This document shows, piece by piece, positions 62,013 to 64,000 of a DNA stretch of 64,000 nucleotides. Both the position numbers and the translations under genes were made by a program. Position 1 is the stretch's first letter. Each line of letters opens with the position of its first letter. Source of the DNA: Phymatolithon calcareum (lineage: Eukaryota; Rhodophyta; Florideophyceae; Hapalidiales); contig OZ345354.1 in assembly GCA_977006965.1 (NCBI GenBank), forward strand, positions 2,604,001 to 2,668,000. The letters run 5' to 3'. The notes beneath the pieces are model-generated. The model saw only the letters and a list, made by a program, of their open reading frames with translations. It searched no databases and was not told the origin of the DNA.

Positions 62013-64000
62013 TTAGCCCCTTCTTGGGGGATAGCGATTCTGGCGTGTCAAGGCCAGAAAAGAACCACCACTAAGAGGCTCGTTGTGCTCTCCATGATCT
62101 ATCGCTTGTGTGTTGAGGATGGGTAGATATTTAAAGTCAAAGCAGGGATGTAGAGCTCCTGCACGTCGAACAGTGTCGTTCAATTTTGCCAAAGAGATGG
62201 GCGCCTGTAAATCAACTTTGTATGCGATGAATCGATCTTGACTTGGGTGCTGTGGGGCGCTGCTCACGGGAAGGCAGGGAAGTACGGCTGCTAGAAGAGA
62301 TGTATCTCCAGTAGACCGTTTGAGGACGATAAAGTGTAGCACACACCACAAAGATGCCCCAATTGCTCGTTCCCAACAGGAAATGCGTGGCAGCTCATTA
62401 ACTTGGACTAGGAACGGCCGGTGAAACGGTATCACATTGGGATTGTAGCACATGAATTCCAGAATGTCACCGCGTCTGAAACGGGTACCCTCTGCCCCTG
62501 ACGAGTATCGAGAAGAGGCTTCGTCCGCTGTAAGAGTAATTTGTTGCGGGATGTCACTATTGTACGCTAGGATTAGCGTGTCCATAAGCTTCTCTGTGAC
62601 GGTAGAGTTCGTATCGGCACTCGGATCGAAAGGATGTGTTCGTGAGAGGGCCCAGGTCAATTTGGAGCTTGTTGAATGGGCTCTGGGGGATAAAACGCTC
62701 TGACCTTGCGCCAGAAGCTCCCTTGGTATGAGTGCCGGTGGCCCTAAGGTGCGGGTTACAAGATCACAGTTATTTTTGCTGAGCGCTCCTCGAATAGAAG
62801 CTATGTACTCTCTGCCACAGAGCAAGCGCACGCATCCTCGCAATGCGGGATGACCAATCTCAGTCGTGGATATGGCCTCTTGAGCGAGCATTGTCAGGCG
62901 ACCCTGCCAGTCTCCAATCGCAGCACCCCGCATCGCATGCAGTTGCACTTGCTTATTGTTAGACAGTTTGACTGATCTCTTCAGAATTTGGTGTGTCTTT
63001 TCTAAAACCAGCTCACCAATACGGACTGCTTGTCCCACCATGGGCAAAGTAGTGAACATCAGTTCTCGCAATCTGTGAACGTTAGGTTTGTCAACTGATT
63101 TTATGGCAATCAACGTATCACGGTGCGCTCTCAGCAGTTCAGCCTTCCTTTCACGTGAGCATTCAGGGTCTTGTAGAAGCGACACATCGTCATCACTCAT
63201 TGCACTAACTGATCTCACTTTCTTAAGATGTGCTTCTGTTATTGACTGCAAACGGTGCAAACTTTCCCCATCAGATTCATATTCCATTAATAAATCACAG
63301 CCGATGCTCAAGCGTGGACGCTGGAAAGTCTCAGCTATGAGGCGCGAACAAGACCCCAACAAGTCTATTGCTTCCTCACATTTCAGGGTGATGTATTTGT
63401 TGTTTCCATTACCCTCCTCCTCGCTTCGACAGCTTGCCATAATAGCGTGGTGAGCGATAAGAGAGAGAGCGTACAGCTCAGACATAGACATCGAAGATAA
63501 GGTCTTTTTCTCGTGGTCTATTAGGCGGTTCTGTGTCGGCAAGTTAGCATCATTTAGGAATGCCAAAAGAAACCGTTCACACGTTCTTCGATAGCTTTTT
63601 GAAGGCAAAAGACGCAAGACAAGTGCCACACAGTCACGGAAATGGCCCGTGAGAAGATGGTCTGGGGCTACGAGACATGCACGGTAAGGATCCAGCAAAT
63701 AGGGGACGACTAAATTCCCTTTTGACGTCTGCGGAATACTGGCTCTCGCATCAAACATGGCTTTCCGCAAACGTAGTATTATCGAAGTTGCAGTACCAAC
63801 TGTAGGTTTCAGTCCCAAAAGTCGACAGGTCTCAGGTTTCGCTTCAGAGTAGCGCACCGCGCTATGATGGAAAAAATTGCGCAAGGTAGAAGACAGCATG
63901 CCATGTGCGCCATTTCCAGCGTACCTGCTGCCAACCATAGTGGATGCACGCCGCGAAAAACGGCAAAGGTGGCAACAAGACACCCCGGTATGACCTAGAG
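62013..64000 (-). CDS. Transposase-like protein of unknown family, 5' end beyond the window
   Basis: The frame stays open to the window edge, so the N-terminus is missing; over 660 residues are visible. Near the visible start is CCHLC, a possible Cys zinc pair. Then comes VPYLLDPYRACLVAPDHLLT with GHFRDC following. A D/H-L-x-G-x-x-x-D block after a Cys cluster recalls the Tnp2/Plavaka-type transposases of CACTA-like elements. This is a weak resemblance. Later parts are helical, without known motifs, and end YPPRRG. A decayed relative lies at 33264-34888, so the gene is multicopy, which supports a mobile origin. What else it could be: a lineage-specific protein family. No intron is evident in the visible part. 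Confidence 0.6.
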   Translation of the reverse strand, partial: LGHTGVSCCHLCRFSRRASTMVGSRYAGNGAHGMLSSTLRNFFHHSAVRYSEAKPETCRLLGLKPTVGTATSIILRLRKAMFDARASIPQTSKGNLVVPYLLDPYRACLVAPDHLLTGHFRDCVALVLRLLPSKSYRRTCERFLLAFLNDANLPTQNRLIDHEKKTLSSMSMSELYALSLIAHHAIMASCRSEEEGNGNNKYITLKCEEAIDLLGSCSRLIAETFQRPRLSIGCDLLMEYESDGESLHRLQSITEAHLKKVRSVSAMSDDDVSLLQDPECSRERKAELLRAHRDTLIAIKSVDKPNVHRLRELMFTTLPMVGQAVRIGELVLEKTHQILKRSVKLSNNKQVQLHAMRGAAIGDWQGRLTMLAQEAISTTEIGHPALRGCVRLLCGREYIASIRGALSKNNCDLVTRTLGPPALIPRELLAQGQSVLSPRAHSTSSKLTWALSRTHPFDPSADTNSTVTEKLMDTLILAYNSDIPQQITLTADEASSRYSSGAEGTRFRRGDILEFMCYNPNVIPFHRPFLVQVNELPRISCWERAIGASLWCVLHFIVLKRSTGDTSLLAAVLPCLPVSSAPQHPSQDRFIAYKVDLQAPISLAKLNDTVRRAGALHPCFDFKYLPILNTQAIDHGEHNEPLSGGSFLALTRQNRYPPRRG

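Overview
This window is nuclear DNA from a photosynthetic eukaryote, most likely a red alga. A florideophyte such as Chondrus is my best guess, but that is inference. Three things point this way. Enzymes of plastid lipid synthesis (MGDG synthase, plastid-type glycerol-3-phosphate acyltransferase) sit among standard eukaryotic nuclear genes. Genes are intronless or carry few short GT..AG introns (65-172 bp, some with CTAAC-like branch sites). Gene clusters alternate with transposon-rich stretches.

Region 1 (1-30.7 kb) is the gene-dense part. In order it holds MGDG synthase (-), a SNAPC4-like Myb protein (-), the cytochrome oxidase copper chaperone SCO1 (-, one intron), cytosolic leucyl-tRNA synthetase (+), RAD23 (-), exportin-4 (+), CNOT4/NOT4 ubiquitin ligase (-, introns), mitochondrial HPPK-DHPS of folate synthesis (-, one intron), UDP-glucose 6-dehydrogenase (-, two introns), PP1 inhibitor-3/YPI1 (+), plastid GPAT (+) and a cyclin T/K (-). 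Exon junctions were assigned by hand from splice sites and conserved protein motifs.

Region 2 (31-45 kb) is accessory. It holds a Mutator-like element with about 83-bp terminal inverted repeats, a 10-bp target duplication and a broken SWIM-zinc-finger transposase; a small hAT-like MITE is nested inside it. Next come a truncated copy of an unrecognised 443-aa gene and a decayed copy of a transposase-like gene whose open homologue runs off the right end of the window. The full 443-aa gene, an RRM splicing-factor-like gene and an unrecognised membrane protein follow.

Region 3 (45-64 kb) holds CDC5L and a dense repeat field: two inverted copies of a pogo/Tc1-type MITE with TA duplications, several long perfect palindromes, a 6 x 35-bp tandem array, and a complete young Ty1/copia retrotransposon. 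The retrotransposon has LTRs of 431 and 430 bp with three differences, one 1632-aa ORF and a 5-bp target duplication. It is inserted inside an 86-bp-arm foldback element, splitting one arm.

Functionally the window mixes plastid galactolipid and phosphatidate synthesis, UDP-glucuronate supply for wall polysaccharide, folate synthesis, respiratory assembly, and RNA polymerase/spliceosome/mRNA-decay factors. I see no operon-like logic; neighbours are mostly divergent or convergent pairs. The most novel-looking signals are the foldback/palindrome family and the possible pairing of the 443-aa gene with a transposase-like gene.
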